Part shown: positions 16,779-25,923 of the stretch, piece by piece
How positions within the stretch are numbered: the stretch's first letter is position 1
How the letters are laid out: each line of letters starts with the position of its first letter
NCBI RefSeq assembly: GCF_004827385.1
Contig: NZ_SRXN01000002.1
Span: 1-64,000, forward strand
DNA from: Ensifer sp. MPMI2T
Lineage (GTDB): Bacteria; Pseudomonadota; Alphaproteobacteria; Rhizobiales; Rhizobiaceae
DNA: 64,000 bases
Direction of reading: 5' to 3'
Position numbers and translations under genes: made by a program
Notes under the pieces: generated by a model
The model's input: the letters and a program-made list of their open reading frames with translations, nothing else
What the model was told of the DNA's origin: nothing
The model's database searches: none

Positions 16779-18006
16779 GCAACGGCCCTTCCAAGCGCAC
16801 CGCCCCGCGGGGCGGCGAGCTGCATGATCCGCTCCTCGCTCGCCTCCTCCCGGGAAATAAGCCCCGTCTGGCGGCCTTCCGCCATCACCAGGATACGGTC
16901 TGCAAGATGCAGCAGCTCCGGCAGTTCGGAACTCACGACCACAATCGCCAGCCCCTCTCCCGCGAGCGCGAAGATGAGGTCGTAGATCTCCCGTTTGGCG
17001 CCGACGTCGATGCCGCGTGTCGGCTCATCGAGCAGAAGCACGCGCGGCCCGGTGGCAAGCCACTTGCCGATCACCACCTTCTGCTGATTGCCGCCCGAGA
17101 GCGTCCCGGCGATCTGGTCGATGCTGCGGCACGCACGCCGAGCGTCTGGACGGCCTTCCTGCTCAGCGCACTCTCCGCATCGAAGGACCGAAAACCGAAA
17201 CGCGCCAGCCGACCGACCAGCGGCAGAGCGACATTGTCGGTGATCGAGTCATGGAGATGCAGCCCTTGGGTTTTGCGGTCTTCCGTCACCAGTGCGATAC
17301 CGAGGCGGCGTGCATCAAGCGGGGAGCGGATGTCGACCGGCGTGCCATGAAGGCTGATCTCGCCGCCGCGCCGACCATTGCTCGAACCGAAGATCGTTTC
17401 CAGGATCTCGGTGCGCCCCGCCCCAAGCAGCCCGCCGATACCGAGGATCTCGCCCGCGCTGACGTCGAAGCTCACACCCTTCAGCACATCGCGCCACCCG
17501 TGTCGGCTCGACGTCGAAAGCGAGAGGCCACGCACCGACAACACCGGACCGCTCTGCGTCGAGCAGGCTGCGCCCGACCACGGCGGCGATGACCGTCTCT
17601 TCATCGAGGTCGGCCCTGGGGCGGGTCCAGACGTGGCGGCCATCGCGAAAGACGGTGATGCGGTCGCTCAAATGCATCACCTCGTCGATGCGATGGGAAA
17701 TATAGATGATGCCGACGCCATCGGCCGCGAGCTGCCGCATGATCTTGAAAAGCCGCTGGCATTCGCCGGGGAAAGCGCCGAGGTCGGTTCGTCCATGATG
17801 AGAATGCGCGCCTCGAGCGAGAGTGCCTTGGCGATCTCGACAAGCTGCTGCTCGCCGACCCTCAGTTGACCAACGCGCGCCTCAGGATCGAGGTCGATGC
17901 CAAGACGACGCAGCAGCACGCGCGACGCATCGAGGCTTGCCTTGCGATCGACGAAGAGGCCGGCGATCAGCCGTTCGCGGCCGAAAACTCCCCGGCTCAC
18001 ATAAGG
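16775..18006 (-). pseudogene. RbsA/AraG-type sugar ABC ATPase, frameshifted and 5'-truncated
   Basis: Homology is spread over four frames. From 18006, frame one carries [20 protein letters not shown]. Near 17772 it shifts to ECQRLFKIMRQLAADGVGI and ISHRIDEVMHLSDRI. Near 17545 it shifts to VLSVRGLSLSTSSRHGW and GIGGLLGAGRTEILETIFG. Near 17132 it shifts to [16 protein letters not shown] and [18 protein letters not shown]. The N-terminal 100 or so residues with the first Walker A are absent. The order and complementarity of the pieces show one former tandem-ATPase gene, upstream of the truncated permease. No binding-protein gene remains. Confidence 0.87.
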
Positions 18007-18023
18007 TTTGTTCCAGCCTTTCT

Positions 18024-18037
18024 TCGAAACGTTTTGA
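18024..18037. promoter_or_regulatory. candidate LacI-family operator
   Basis: TCGAAACGTTTTGA, a palindrome with one mismatch and the central CG typical of LacI-family sites. It lies two bases before the ATG of the LacI gene at 18040, suggesting autoregulation. Confidence 0.5.
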
Positions 18038-18039
18038 GA

Positions 18040-18999
18040 ATGCAGCGCCATCGTTCACGAAAATCCAACGCACCCACGATGCTCGACGTCGTGAAGGCCG
18101 CGAGCGTCTCCGTGGCGACGGTTTCTGCGGTGATAAACGGGTCTGCTCCCGTCAGCCCGGAGCTGCGCAGCCGCATCGAAGAGGCGATCCAGGTCATCGG
18201 CTACAAGCGCAACGCGATCGCCCGCAGTCTCAAGCTCGGCACCACGCGCACGGTAGGGCTGATGGTGGCCGACATCACGAACCCCTTCTTCACCGACGTC
18301 GTGGCAGTGATCCAGGATGTTCTCCATCGCGCCGGCTACGCGGTGATGCTCTGCTGCAACGACGAGGACGTCGAGATGCAGGATGAACACATCGAGCTCT
18401 TGATCGACAGGCTCCTGGATGGAATCGACACCGATGCCGTCGTGCTCGACAACCGCCGTGCGGTTCAGGATGCGACCCTCTATATGCTCGGCCCCGGACA
18501 TCGCCGCATCGGCTATATTTCAGGCTCGCTCGATACATCGACGGGTCGAGAGCGCCTTGCCGGCTACAAGGCTGCATTGGAAGCAGCCAATCTGCCCTAC
18601 GAGGAAGACCTCGTGCGGATCGGCAATTTCCGCGAGAAGGACGCCTACAAGGCGACGATGCAACTGCTCACGAGCGCCGAGAGACCGAGCGCGATCTTTT
18701 CCGCCAACAACCTGATGGTCATCGGCGTGATGAAGGCGATCCGCGATATCGGTCTCAAGTGTCCCGAAGACTTATCCGTCGCAAGCTTCGACGATTTCCC
18801 CTGGGCGGATGTGTTCCAGCCGCATTTGACGACGATCGCCCAGCCCGTTCAGGCGATCGGTGAGCAGGCGGCACAACTCATCCTCGACCGTCTTTCGGGC
18901 AAGAGCCCGGAGACACCGCGCCGGCTCGTGCTGCAGGGCCGCCTGATGATCCGCGAGTCCTGCCGGCCGATCAGCCTGGCGCCGCGTGCGATCGCGTAG
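18040..18999 (+). CDS. LacI-family regulator with internal ligand-domain deletion
   Basis: A 319-residue LacI-type protein. The helix-turn-helix is intact at about 14-40 (TMLDVVKAASVSVATVSAVING) and the first ligand segment is normal (RTVGLMVADITNPFF). Between LLIDRLLDG and TDAVVLDN, near 18415-18430, about 30-35 residues normally found in this family are absent, without loss of frame. The C-terminal half (HRRIGYISGSLD, SVASFDDFPWADVFQPHLTTIAQP) is complete. It lies beside a decayed transporter, so relaxed selection is likely. It may still bind DNA but respond abnormally to ligand. ATG at 18040; MLDVV at 18079 is an alternative start. Confidence 0.75.
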   Translation: MQRHRSRKSNAPTMLDVVKAASVSVATVSAVINGSAPVSPELRSRIEEAIQVIGYKRNAIARSLKLGTTRTVGLMVADITNPFFTDVVAVIQDVLHRAGYAVMLCCNDEDVEMQDEHIELLIDRLLDGIDTDAVVLDNRRAVQDATLYMLGPGHRRIGYISGSLDTSTGRERLAGYKAALEAANLPYEEDLVRIGNFREKDAYKATMQLLTSAERPSAIFSANNLMVIGVMKAIRDIGLKCPEDLSVASFDDFPWADVFQPHLTTIAQPVQAIGEQAAQLILDRLSGKSPETPRRLVLQGRLMIRESCRPISLAPRAIA

Positions 19000-19101
19000 G
19001 AGCTTTGCGCCCGAGGGCCTTTACCACGATTTCATCGGGCGCAGTTCCGTTGAAGTGATTACAAGCGAGCAATCGACCCGACCTTCTGATAGGCTCGCAC
19101 C

Positions 19102-20079
19102 ATGACTGACCCTGGCCCGGTGATCGAATGGCTTCTCGACTCGGATCCGTCGATCCGCTGGCAGGTAATGCGCGACCTGCTCGAGGTCCCGGAGGCGGAG
19201 TGGAAGCCGGAGCGGGCCAAAGTCGAGATCGACGGCTGGGGAGCCAAGCTTCTCTCGTTCCAGAATACGGATGGGCAATGGGCGGGTGGAGCCTTTGTTC
19301 CCGCGGGTTTCGACCCTCGCGAGTGGTCGGAGCGCGGCCAGCCATGGACGGCGACTTGCTTTTCGCTGTCGCAGCTTCGGGAGTTCGGTCTCGATCCCTC
19401 GTCGGACCGGGCCAGGCAAGCCGTCGAATTGATCGGCGCTAACTCCCGCTGGGATGAGGGGGGCCAGCCTTACTGGGAGGGCGAAGTCGAGGAGTGTATC
19501 AACGGCCGGACCGTTGCCGACGGAGCCTATTTCGGGGTCGATGTCTCGCCCATTGTCGACAGGCTGGTAGGCGAGCGTCTCGACGATGGCGGCTGGAACT
19601 GTGAGAGGATCAACGGTTCGCTCCGATCGTCCTTCGCGAGCACGATCAACGTGCTGGAAGGGCTGCTGGAGTATGAGAGAGCCACCGGGGGCACGCCTCT
19701 ATCCCGGGAGGCGCGCAGATCGGGCGAGGAATTCCTGCTGGAGCGCAATCTCTTCCGCCGTCTCAGCACGGGGCAACCGGCAGACGAGCGGTTTCTTTGC
19801 TTCGTGCACCCAAACCGTTGGCGCTACGACGTGATGCGTGCGCTCGACTATTTCCGCTCCTCCGCGATGCTTACCGACGCTGACCCCGATCCTCGGCTCG
19901 GGGAGGCCATCGAGTACGTGCGTTCTAGACGCTTGGAAGACGGCACCTGGCCGCTCGACTGGAGCCCGACAGGGCGGGTGTGGTTCGAGGTCGACGACGA
20001 GCCCGGCAAGCCCTCGCGCTGGGTGACGCTACGGGCGATGCGGGTGCTCAAATGGTGGGATCGTTCTCATCCGAAATGA
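19102..20079 (+). CDS. prenyltransferase/squalene-cyclase-like repeat protein
   Basis: A 325-residue hypothetical protein resembling the alpha/alpha-barrel terpenoid-cyclase fold. It has repeated QW-like segments such as LLSFQNTDGQWAGGAF, ERLDDGGWNCERINGS and RRLEDGTWPLDWSPTGRVWF, and starts PVIEWLLDSDPSIRWQVMRDLL. It lacks a signal peptide and the cyclase DXDD motif, so enzymatic cyclisation is unlikely. Relatives are annotated only as squalene cyclase-like. It is monocistronic, with a weak AGG upstream of ATG 19102. Function unknown. Confidence 0.7.
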   Translation: MTDPGPVIEWLLDSDPSIRWQVMRDLLEVPEAEWKPERAKVEIDGWGAKLLSFQNTDGQWAGGAFVPAGFDPREWSERGQPWTATCFSLSQLREFGLDPSSDRARQAVELIGANSRWDEGGQPYWEGEVEECINGRTVADGAYFGVDVSPIVDRLVGERLDDGGWNCERINGSLRSSFASTINVLEGLLEYERATGGTPLSREARRSGEEFLLERNLFRRLSTGQPADERFLCFVHPNRWRYDVMRALDYFRSSAMLTDADPDPRLGEAIEYVRSRRLEDGTWPLDWSPTGRVWFEVDDEPGKPSRWVTLRAMRVLKWWDRSHPK

Positions 20080-20146
20080 CCGAACCCCTTGAACCCTAAG
20101 CAGTTCCTGACGGAACCGCTCTACGCTTTCCTAGACGCCGCGCTGC

Positions 20147-20722
20147 TCAATCCTCGTGCAGTGCACGGGCAATCGGCGGAGCGACCGTGAAGTCACGAAA
20201 ACTCGCCTCGAAGCTTGCACGCTCCGGAGAGCAGGCCATGACGCCAATCTCCGCATCCGCCGCTGAAAACGGGCAAAGCCGCGCCATCTGCCAGGCAGCG
20301 TCGCCGAAGCGGAACTGCACTCGCACTGCGTCGCCATGGCGCGTCAGCTGCACCTCGACCGCGTCGGATGGCGAGGCGTCATGAAGAGGGATTACCGACC
20401 AGTCCGAAGCGCCGAGCGTAACGACGACGCTGAAATGCATCAGTCCGTCGGTGTATTCGATACCGCACTTGATCCAGTTCTCCTCGTCGAGCCGCAACAT
20501 CAGCCCGGCCTGGTCGTAGAGTTGCTCGTAGGCGCCCGTGATCGTGGCCGAGGCGGTGAAATCGCCGGAAACCGATCGGAGATAGGCGTGACCGCTGTCG
20601 CGAACGAACCCGTAGAAGGTCTCGCGCCAGAAATCCGTATTGCCGTCCGTCGTGAGCGACAGCGTCTTTTCGTTGCCTTGCCAGCTAGCCGGCTCGTTCA
20701 ACCAGCGATGGTTTTCTCCCAT
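20147..20722 (-). CDS. DUF1349 domain protein
   Basis: A 191-residue cytoplasmic protein with the DUF1349 concanavalin-like beta-sandwich pattern: FWRETFYGFVRDSGHAYLRSVSGDF, YDQAGLMLRLDEENWIKCGIEYTDG and a C-terminal AAPPIARALHED-like end. The family is common in bacteria and of unproven function; some members sit near sugar regulators. AAGG precedes the ATG. It is divergent from ligD, so the 100 bases between them hold both promoters. Confidence 0.8.
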   Translation of the reverse strand: MGENHRWLNEPASWQGNEKTLSLTTDGNTDFWRETFYGFVRDSGHAYLRSVSGDFTASATITGAYEQLYDQAGLMLRLDEENWIKCGIEYTDGLMHFSVVVTLGASDWSVIPLHDASPSDAVEVQLTRHGDAVRVQFRFGDAAWQMARLCPFSAADAEIGVMACSPERASFEASFRDFTVAPPIARALHED

Positions 20723-20823
20723 CTCTGCCTTACCCTCCCTTGATGTTCCGCGGCTCCTCCCGCGTCGACTTCAACGTCATATTGCGGGTTCGCCCTATTA
20801 GCCATAGCGTAGGGGACATGGCG

Positions 20824-23292
20824 ATGTCGAAGCTACAGGTCTATCGCAAGAAGAGGGATTTTTCGAAAACGTCGGAGCCGCCCGGCAGCCTTGCCGGCGA
20901 GAGCGGCAACCGTTTTGTCGTCCATAAGCATCATGCAACCGCCGACCACTACGACCTGAGGCTGCAAGTGGGGGACGTGCTCAAAAGCTGGGCCGTCCCG
21001 AAGGGGCCATCGCTCAATCCGGCGGACAAGCGGCTCGCGGTCGAGACGGAGGATCACCCGCTGGAATACATCGACTTCGAGGGTGTCATCCCCGAGGGCG
21101 AGTATGGCGGCGGCCCGATGATCGTCTGGGACACGGGTGTATGGGCGCCGATGGACGACATCGAGAAGAGCTTGCGGACGGGCGCGTTCAAGTTCCGCCT
21201 TGCCGGCGAAAAGCTCAATGGTGGTTGGATGCTGGCGCGGTTGAAACCCAAGCCCGGCGAGGAAGACCAGCGCAACTGGCTTCTCTTCAAGGAACGCGAC
21301 CTCGCCGCCGACGCCACTGTCGACATCCTCGCCGCGCGCCCGGAGAGCGTCAAATCCGGACGGCGGATCGAGGAATTGGTGGAGAAGCCGAAACCGGCGG
21401 CCAAACCAGTCAAGCCGGTCAAGTTCAATCCGGGAGCATTGCCAGGCGCCGTGAAAGGTGCAGCACCCGCGCGCATCGAACCGCAGCTTGCGACGCCGGC
21501 TGACAGGCCGCCAGATGGCGCCACCCAGAGCGGCGACTGGCTGCATGAGATCAAGTTCGACGGCTACCGGACGATGGCGCACATCTCGGACGGTGAGGTG
21601 CGTCTTATCACCCGTGGCGGCCTCGACTGGACGAAGCGCTACGGGGATCTCCCAGAAGCCTTTCGCCGGCTACCCTGCCGCGAGGCCATTATCGACGGCG
21701 AAATCATCGTCCCCGACGACCAAGGAATCAGTCGCTTTTCCCTGTTGCAGGAGGCGCTTTCAAGTGGCGCCGGCAACAAGCTTGTCTTTTATGCCTTCGA
21801 TCTTCTGCATCTCGACGGCTGGAGTCTCCTGGCTACTCCGCTCGAAAAGCGCAAGGCGCTGCTCGCGAAATTACTTTCCGCGCATCTATCGGGGGTCTCG
21901 GCCATCCAGTTCAGCGACCATGTCCCTGGCGACGGGCGAGCGCTTTACGACCGGGCTTCGGAATTGGGCCTTGAAGGCATCGTCTCTAAGCGCGCCTCGG
22001 CGTCTTACCAGAGCGGCCGGTCGAAAACCTGGACCAAGACCAAGGCGCTCCAGCCGGACGACTTTGTAATCGCCGGATATACCACCTCCGAGGCAGCGGA
22101 GGGACTTGCCGCGCTTGCGCTCGGCGAATGGGTCGAGGGCGAACTGCAATATCGCGGCAAGGTTGGAACCGGCTTCGACGCGCAGACGGCGAAAGAATTG
22201 CTTGCACGGCTGGAGCCGCTTCGAGCCGGTGCGGCAAAACTCGAGGGTGCTCCAAAGGAGATCGCCTGGGTCCGGCCGGTGTTGTGGGCGCATATCCACT
22301 ATGGCAACCGCACGGCAGACAATGTGCTTCGCCATGCCGTGTTCAAGGGGCTTCGCGAAATCGAACTGTCGACGCCTGCCGCGCCGCAGCGAAAGCGGCT
22401 GATTTCGGACGCCGATCTCGCCAGCATCTCGATCACCAATCCCACACGCCGCCTGTTCGGAAAGTCCGGCCCCACCAAGCTCGACATCGCCGTCTACTAT
22501 GCGCTCGTCGGTGATTTCATGCTGCCGCACATCCTCAACCGCCCGGTCTCGCTGGTGCGCTGCCCGACGGGAAGAGCCCAGGATTGCTTCTTCCAACGCC
22601 ATCCCTTCACCGGCATGCCGGCCTCGGTGGAGACTTTTCAATCAACCAACTCGGAAGGCGAGACGAAATCCTACCTTTCAGTGGGAGACGCCAAGGGCTA
22701 TCTCGCGCTCGCGCAGTTCGGCGTCGTCGAGTTTCACACCTGGGGGACCGTTAGCAAGCGGCTTGAAAAGGCCGACCGCGTCGTCTTCGACCTCGACCCC
22801 GGCGAGGGCATCACCTGGCGCGAGGTGGTCGAGGCCGCCGTCCATGTGCGCGGCGAGCTCGAGGCGCTCGATCTCGTCCCCTTCGTCAAGACATCGGGCG
22901 GCAGAGGCGTCCACGTGGTCGTGCCGATCGCACCGAAGCACAACTGGAAAAAAGTGCATCAGGCGACGAGCGCGATTGCCACCCGCCTCGCCGCAAGCGC
23001 GCCCGAGGTCTTCACCACGACAATGGGCAAAGAAAACCGCATCAAGCGGATTTTCATCGACTTCCATCGCAATGCCCGCGGCCACACGGCCGCCGCCCCC
23101 TACTCGCTGCGCGCGAGGACGAATCTGCCGGCCTCAACCCCGGTAAGCTGGGGCGATCTTGAGTCTATCGACGCTCCGGAGGATTTGAACTATTCTTCGC
23201 TGCCTGGCCTCCTGGTCACGTCCGGCGATCCATGGGCGGAAATAGATGCTTTCGCCAGGGATCTGCCTCTGTTGTCCGAGGCGGGAAAGTAA
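20824..23292 (+). CDS. ligD: ATP-dependent DNA ligase D (LigD), multidomain
   Basis: An 822-residue non-homologous end-joining ligase in the order phosphoesterase-ligase-polymerase. The N-terminal phosphoesterase (about 30-180) has FVVHKHHATADHYDLRL and SWAVPKGPS. The ligase core has the nucleotidyl-lysine motif EIKFDGYR near 242 and DGEIIVPDD. The C-terminal primase/polymerase (about 555-815) has VVFDLDPGEGITW with two catalytic Asp and SGGRGVHVVVP. The ATG at 20824 is eight bases from AGGGG; another ATG two codons upstream is closer than usual. It is the first of five tightly spaced genes and works with Ku from the next gene. Confidence 0.95.
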   Translation: MSKLQVYRKKRDFSKTSEPPGSLAGESGNRFVVHKHHATADHYDLRLQVGDVLKSWAVPKGPSLNPADKRLAVETEDHPLEYIDFEGVIPEGEYGGGPMIVWDTGVWAPMDDIEKSLRTGAFKFRLAGEKLNGGWMLARLKPKPGEEDQRNWLLFKERDLAADATVDILAARPESVKSGRRIEELVEKPKPAAKPVKPVKFNPGALPGAVKGAAPARIEPQLATPADRPPDGATQSGDWLHEIKFDGYRTMAHISDGEVRLITRGGLDWTKRYGDLPEAFRRLPCREAIIDGEIIVPDDQGISRFSLLQEALSSGAGNKLVFYAFDLLHLDGWSLLATPLEKRKALLAKLLSAHLSGVSAIQFSDHVPGDGRALYDRASELGLEGIVSKRASASYQSGRSKTWTKTKALQPDDFVIAGYTTSEAAEGLAALALGEWVEGELQYRGKVGTGFDAQTAKELLARLEPLRAGAAKLEGAPKEIAWVRPVLWAHIHYGNRTADNVLRHAVFKGLREIELSTPAAPQRKRLISDADLASISITNPTRRLFGKSGPTKLDIAVYYALVGDFMLPHILNRPVSLVRCPTGRAQDCFFQRHPFTGMPASVETFQSTNSEGETKSYLSVGDAKGYLALAQFGVVEFHTWGTVSKRLEKADRVVFDLDPGEGITWREVVEAAVHVRGELEALDLVPFVKTSGGRGVHVVVPIAPKHNWKKVHQATSAIATRLAASAPEVFTTTMGKENRIKRIFIDFHRNARGHTAAAPYSLRARTNLPASTPVSWGDLESIDAPEDLNYSSLPGLLVTSGDPWAEIDAFARDLPLLSEAGK

Positions 23293-23318
23293 TTCGTGTT
23301 GCCGCGTAGGAGACGATC

Positions 23319-24191
23319 ATGGCGCCCAGGGCAAGTTGGAAAGGTTATCTCAGGCTCAGTCTCGTAAGTTGTCCCGTTAGGCTCTACCCAGCCACCAGTT
23401 CAAGCGAACGCATCACCTTCAACCAGCTTCACAAGAAGACTCACAACCGGATCAACATGAAGCCGGTGGATCCGGAGCTCGGGCTGGTCGAACGGTCCGA
23501 TCTCGTCAAGGGCTACGAATACGAGGACAAGAAATACATCATCATCGAGGACACCGACCTCGAAAGCGTCAAGATCGAATCCAACCACACGATGAACATC
23601 GAAGCCTTCGTCGACGACGGATCGGTGGACGTCATCTATCAGGATGCTCCCTACTATCTTGCGCCCGACGGCGCGATGGCGGAGGAAACCTTCATCGTGC
23701 TGCGCGATGCGTTGCGAAGGGCCGGCAAGCTTGCGATCGCGCGTCTCGTGCTTTCCAGTCGCGAACGGGTGATCACCATCGGTCCGCGCGAGACCGGCAT
23801 GTTCGTCTGCACACTTCGGAACCCGAACGAGGTGCGCGGCACTGCGGAGTATTTCGGCAATATTCCGGTCGGAAACCCCGACCCTGAAATGCTGCAGCTT
23901 GCCGAGGCGCTCATCGAACAGAAGCGCACGACCTTCGATCCCAAGAATTACGAAGATCGCTACGAGATCGCGCTGATGCAGATGATCCGCGAGAAGCTCA
24001 AGGGCCACAAGCCGATCATTGCGGCGGCGCCCGAGCGCGGCAACGTCATCAATCTCATGGATGCTCTGAAGGCGAGCCTTTCCCAGACGAAACCGCCCGC
24101 CAAGAGCAAGCCCAAAGCCGAGCCGGCGGCCAAACGGCCCGCGAAGGCGGCAACGACCAGCGGCAAGCCGGCGGCTAAGAAAAAAGTCTGA
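23319..24191 (+). CDS. ku: Ku DNA end-binding protein
   Basis: A 290-residue bacterial Ku homodimer subunit. The core begins SWKGYLRLSLVSCPVRLYPA, and residues 30-250 carry the conserved Ku bridge (NRINMKPVDPELG, VKGYEYEDKKYIIIEDTDLE). The Lys/Ala/Pro-rich C-terminal tail (about 255-290) is typical of extended bacterial Ku tails that bind DNA and recruit LigD. It starts 26 bases after ligD. Its stop codon overlaps the next ATG (TGATG), so the downstream TPR gene is translationally coupled. Sinorhizobia carry several Ku genes; this resembles the sku2 arrangement with its own ligD. Confidence 0.95.
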   Translation: MAPRASWKGYLRLSLVSCPVRLYPATSSSERITFNQLHKKTHNRINMKPVDPELGLVERSDLVKGYEYEDKKYIIIEDTDLESVKIESNHTMNIEAFVDDGSVDVIYQDAPYYLAPDGAMAEETFIVLRDALRRAGKLAIARLVLSSRERVITIGPRETGMFVCTLRNPNEVRGTAEYFGNIPVGNPDPEMLQLAEALIEQKRTTFDPKNYEDRYEIALMQMIREKLKGHKPIIAAAPERGNVINLMDALKASLSQTKPPAKSKPKAEPAAKRPAKAATTSGKPAAKKKV

Positions 24192-25276
24192 TGGCGGTTG
24201 CAGGGCAGACATTCGGCATCGTCGGTGCACTTGCCGCGTTTCCCCGCCGATTGGCGGCGCGCGAGGTCGAACGGCAGCTCGGCCATCTGAGGCGCGGCAT
24301 CACACGCCAGACCTCGCACCTCGTCTTCGGCCGCAGCCTGCTTTCAAAGGCGAGCGAGGCGGAGATCGAAGCACGGTTCGACTCCGAGATACGCCAGAAC
24401 AGACGTTCTCTTAGCGAGAACGGCTTTCTTCGGCTGCTGGGACTGATGACCGCACCGGAAGCCTCGGCCCTCACACGGCAGTCGCTCATCGATCAGTCGC
24501 GGCTTGCGGCACGCACCTTCGACCTTCTTTCGCTGTTCGACGCCTTCGAGCACGACAGCGAACCCTATTCCTTCCGCGACCTGATCCTCGCCCGGAAATA
24601 TGCCGGCCTGATCGACAGCGGCGCCACCTGGAGTGCGATCGCACGGTCGGTCCACCGCTCCGGCTCCGTGGCGGCGCTCACCGCGCTTTCGCTGCATCAC
24701 GAAGGTGCGGACACGATTTACGCCCGCCGCGCCGAGGGCCTCAGCGAACTCGATGGGCAGCTGCTGTTCGATCTTGGAACGTCCAGCGATGCGGAGCTTG
24801 AAGACCTCTTCGCTGAGGCGGAAGCCGCGGAGGAGGACGGCTTCTACGACGAGGCGGCTGCATTCTATCAACGCTGCCTCGCCATCGACCCGACTGACTC
24901 CGTCGCCGCCTTCAACCGCGCAAATTGCCTGAAGGCAGCGGGCCGGCAGGTGGAAGCGGCGCATGATTACATCCGCGCGCTCAAGCTCGACTCGAGCTTC
25001 GTCGAGGCGTGGTTCAACGTTGCCGGCCTCATGAGCGAACGCGGGCGGATCGACGCTGCACGCCGATACCTCAAAAAAGCCATCGATCTCGACGGCGACT
25101 ATGCGGACGCTGTCTTCAACCTGGCGAAACTCGAATTCGACGCGGACAATCTCGCCGAGGCACGACGCTGGTGGAGGCGCTATCTCGAACTCGACAAGGA
25201 TTCCGAGTGGGCACGGGCTGCCGAACGCGGTGTACAGTTCGTCGACCTCCATCTCCTTCCACGGACGGCTGGCTGA
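24191..25276 (+). CDS. BRCT-like / MerR-like / TPR protein of the NHEJ operon
   Basis: A 361-residue cytoplasmic protein with three regions. Residues 6-84 look BRCT-like (TFGIVGALAAFPRRLAAREV, GITRQTSHLVFGRSLL). Residues 125-195 resemble the winged-helix MerR module found in some TPR proteins (YSFRDLILARKYAGLIDSG, ending in GQLLFDL). Residues 203-345 are TPR repeats (DGFYDEAAAFYQRCLAIDPTDSVAAFN and following). The ATG overlaps the ku stop codon and the next gene starts one base after its stop. BRCT modules bind phosphoproteins or DNA ends, and TPRs scaffold complexes. A repair-scaffold or sensor role with Ku-LigD is inference; I know of no characterised homologue. Confidence 0.8.
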   Translation: MAVAGQTFGIVGALAAFPRRLAAREVERQLGHLRRGITRQTSHLVFGRSLLSKASEAEIEARFDSEIRQNRRSLSENGFLRLLGLMTAPEASALTRQSLIDQSRLAARTFDLLSLFDAFEHDSEPYSFRDLILARKYAGLIDSGATWSAIARSVHRSGSVAALTALSLHHEGADTIYARRAEGLSELDGQLLFDLGTSSDAELEDLFAEAEAAEEDGFYDEAAAFYQRCLAIDPTDSVAAFNRANCLKAAGRQVEAAHDYIRALKLDSSFVEAWFNVAGLMSERGRIDAARRYLKKAIDLDGDYADAVFNLAKLEFDADNLAEARRWWRRYLELDKDSEWARAAERGVQFVDLHLLPRTAG

Positions 25277-25277
25277 G

Positions 25278-25919
25278 ATGGGCGAAAAATTCCTGTTCGA
25301 CGGACCGAACGACGCCGCCGTCACCATTCTCCTCGCCCACGGCGCAGGGGCACCGATGGACTCGACCTCAATGACTGCGACTGCGAAGGCCCTTGCCGAC
25401 GCCGGCTTTCGCGTCGCCCGTTTTGAGTTCGGTTACATGGCGGCTCGTCGCACCTCGGAAGGCCGCAAGCCCCCGCCCCGCGCCGAGACGCTGAAGCCCG
25501 AATACGAGGCCGCCATTGCTGCGCTTGGCGCGAGCGGTCCGCTCGTCATCGGCGGCAAATCGATGGGAGGGCGGGTCGCAAGCATGATTGCCGACGACCT
25601 TCATTTGGACGGGAAAATCGCCGGGCTGCTCTGCCTCGGCTACCCGTTTCATCCGCCAGCCAAGCCGGAGCAGCTTCGGACCAAACATCTCGCCGACTTG
25701 AAGACGCCGACGTTGATCTGCCAGGGAACACGCGACGAGTTCGGCACCCGCGAGGACGTTGCCGGCTACGCGCTCTCCGACACGATCGAAATTTTATGGC
25801 TGGACGACGGCGACCATGACCTCAAACCGCGCAAGAGCGTGTCGGGCTTTTCGGCTGCCGACCATCTGAAGACGGTGGCCGAGACCGTTCGCACCTGGAT
25901 CGACCGGCTGGTGCGCTGA
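25278..25919 (+). CDS. alpha/beta hydrolase (KANL3/Tex30-like)
   Basis: A 213-residue serine hydrolase fold. The oxyanion segment is ILLAHGAGAPMDS, the nucleophile elbow is GGKSMGGR (Ser near 95), the acid region is GTRDEFGTRED and the catalytic His is in LDDGDHDLKPR. The group matches the dienelactone-hydrolase-like Tex30/KANL3 family, whose substrate is unknown. The ATG lies one base after the TPR gene stop and the nuclease gene follows after four bases, so it is firmly inside the repair operon even though no repair role is established. Confidence 0.83.
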   Translation: MGEKFLFDGPNDAAVTILLAHGAGAPMDSTSMTATAKALADAGFRVARFEFGYMAARRTSEGRKPPPRAETLKPEYEAAIAALGASGPLVIGGKSMGGRVASMIADDLHLDGKIAGLLCLGYPFHPPAKPEQLRTKHLADLKTPTLICQGTRDEFGTREDVAGYALSDTIEILWLDDGDHDLKPRKSVSGFSAADHLKTVAETVRTWIDRLVR

Positions 25920-25923
25920 GCGT

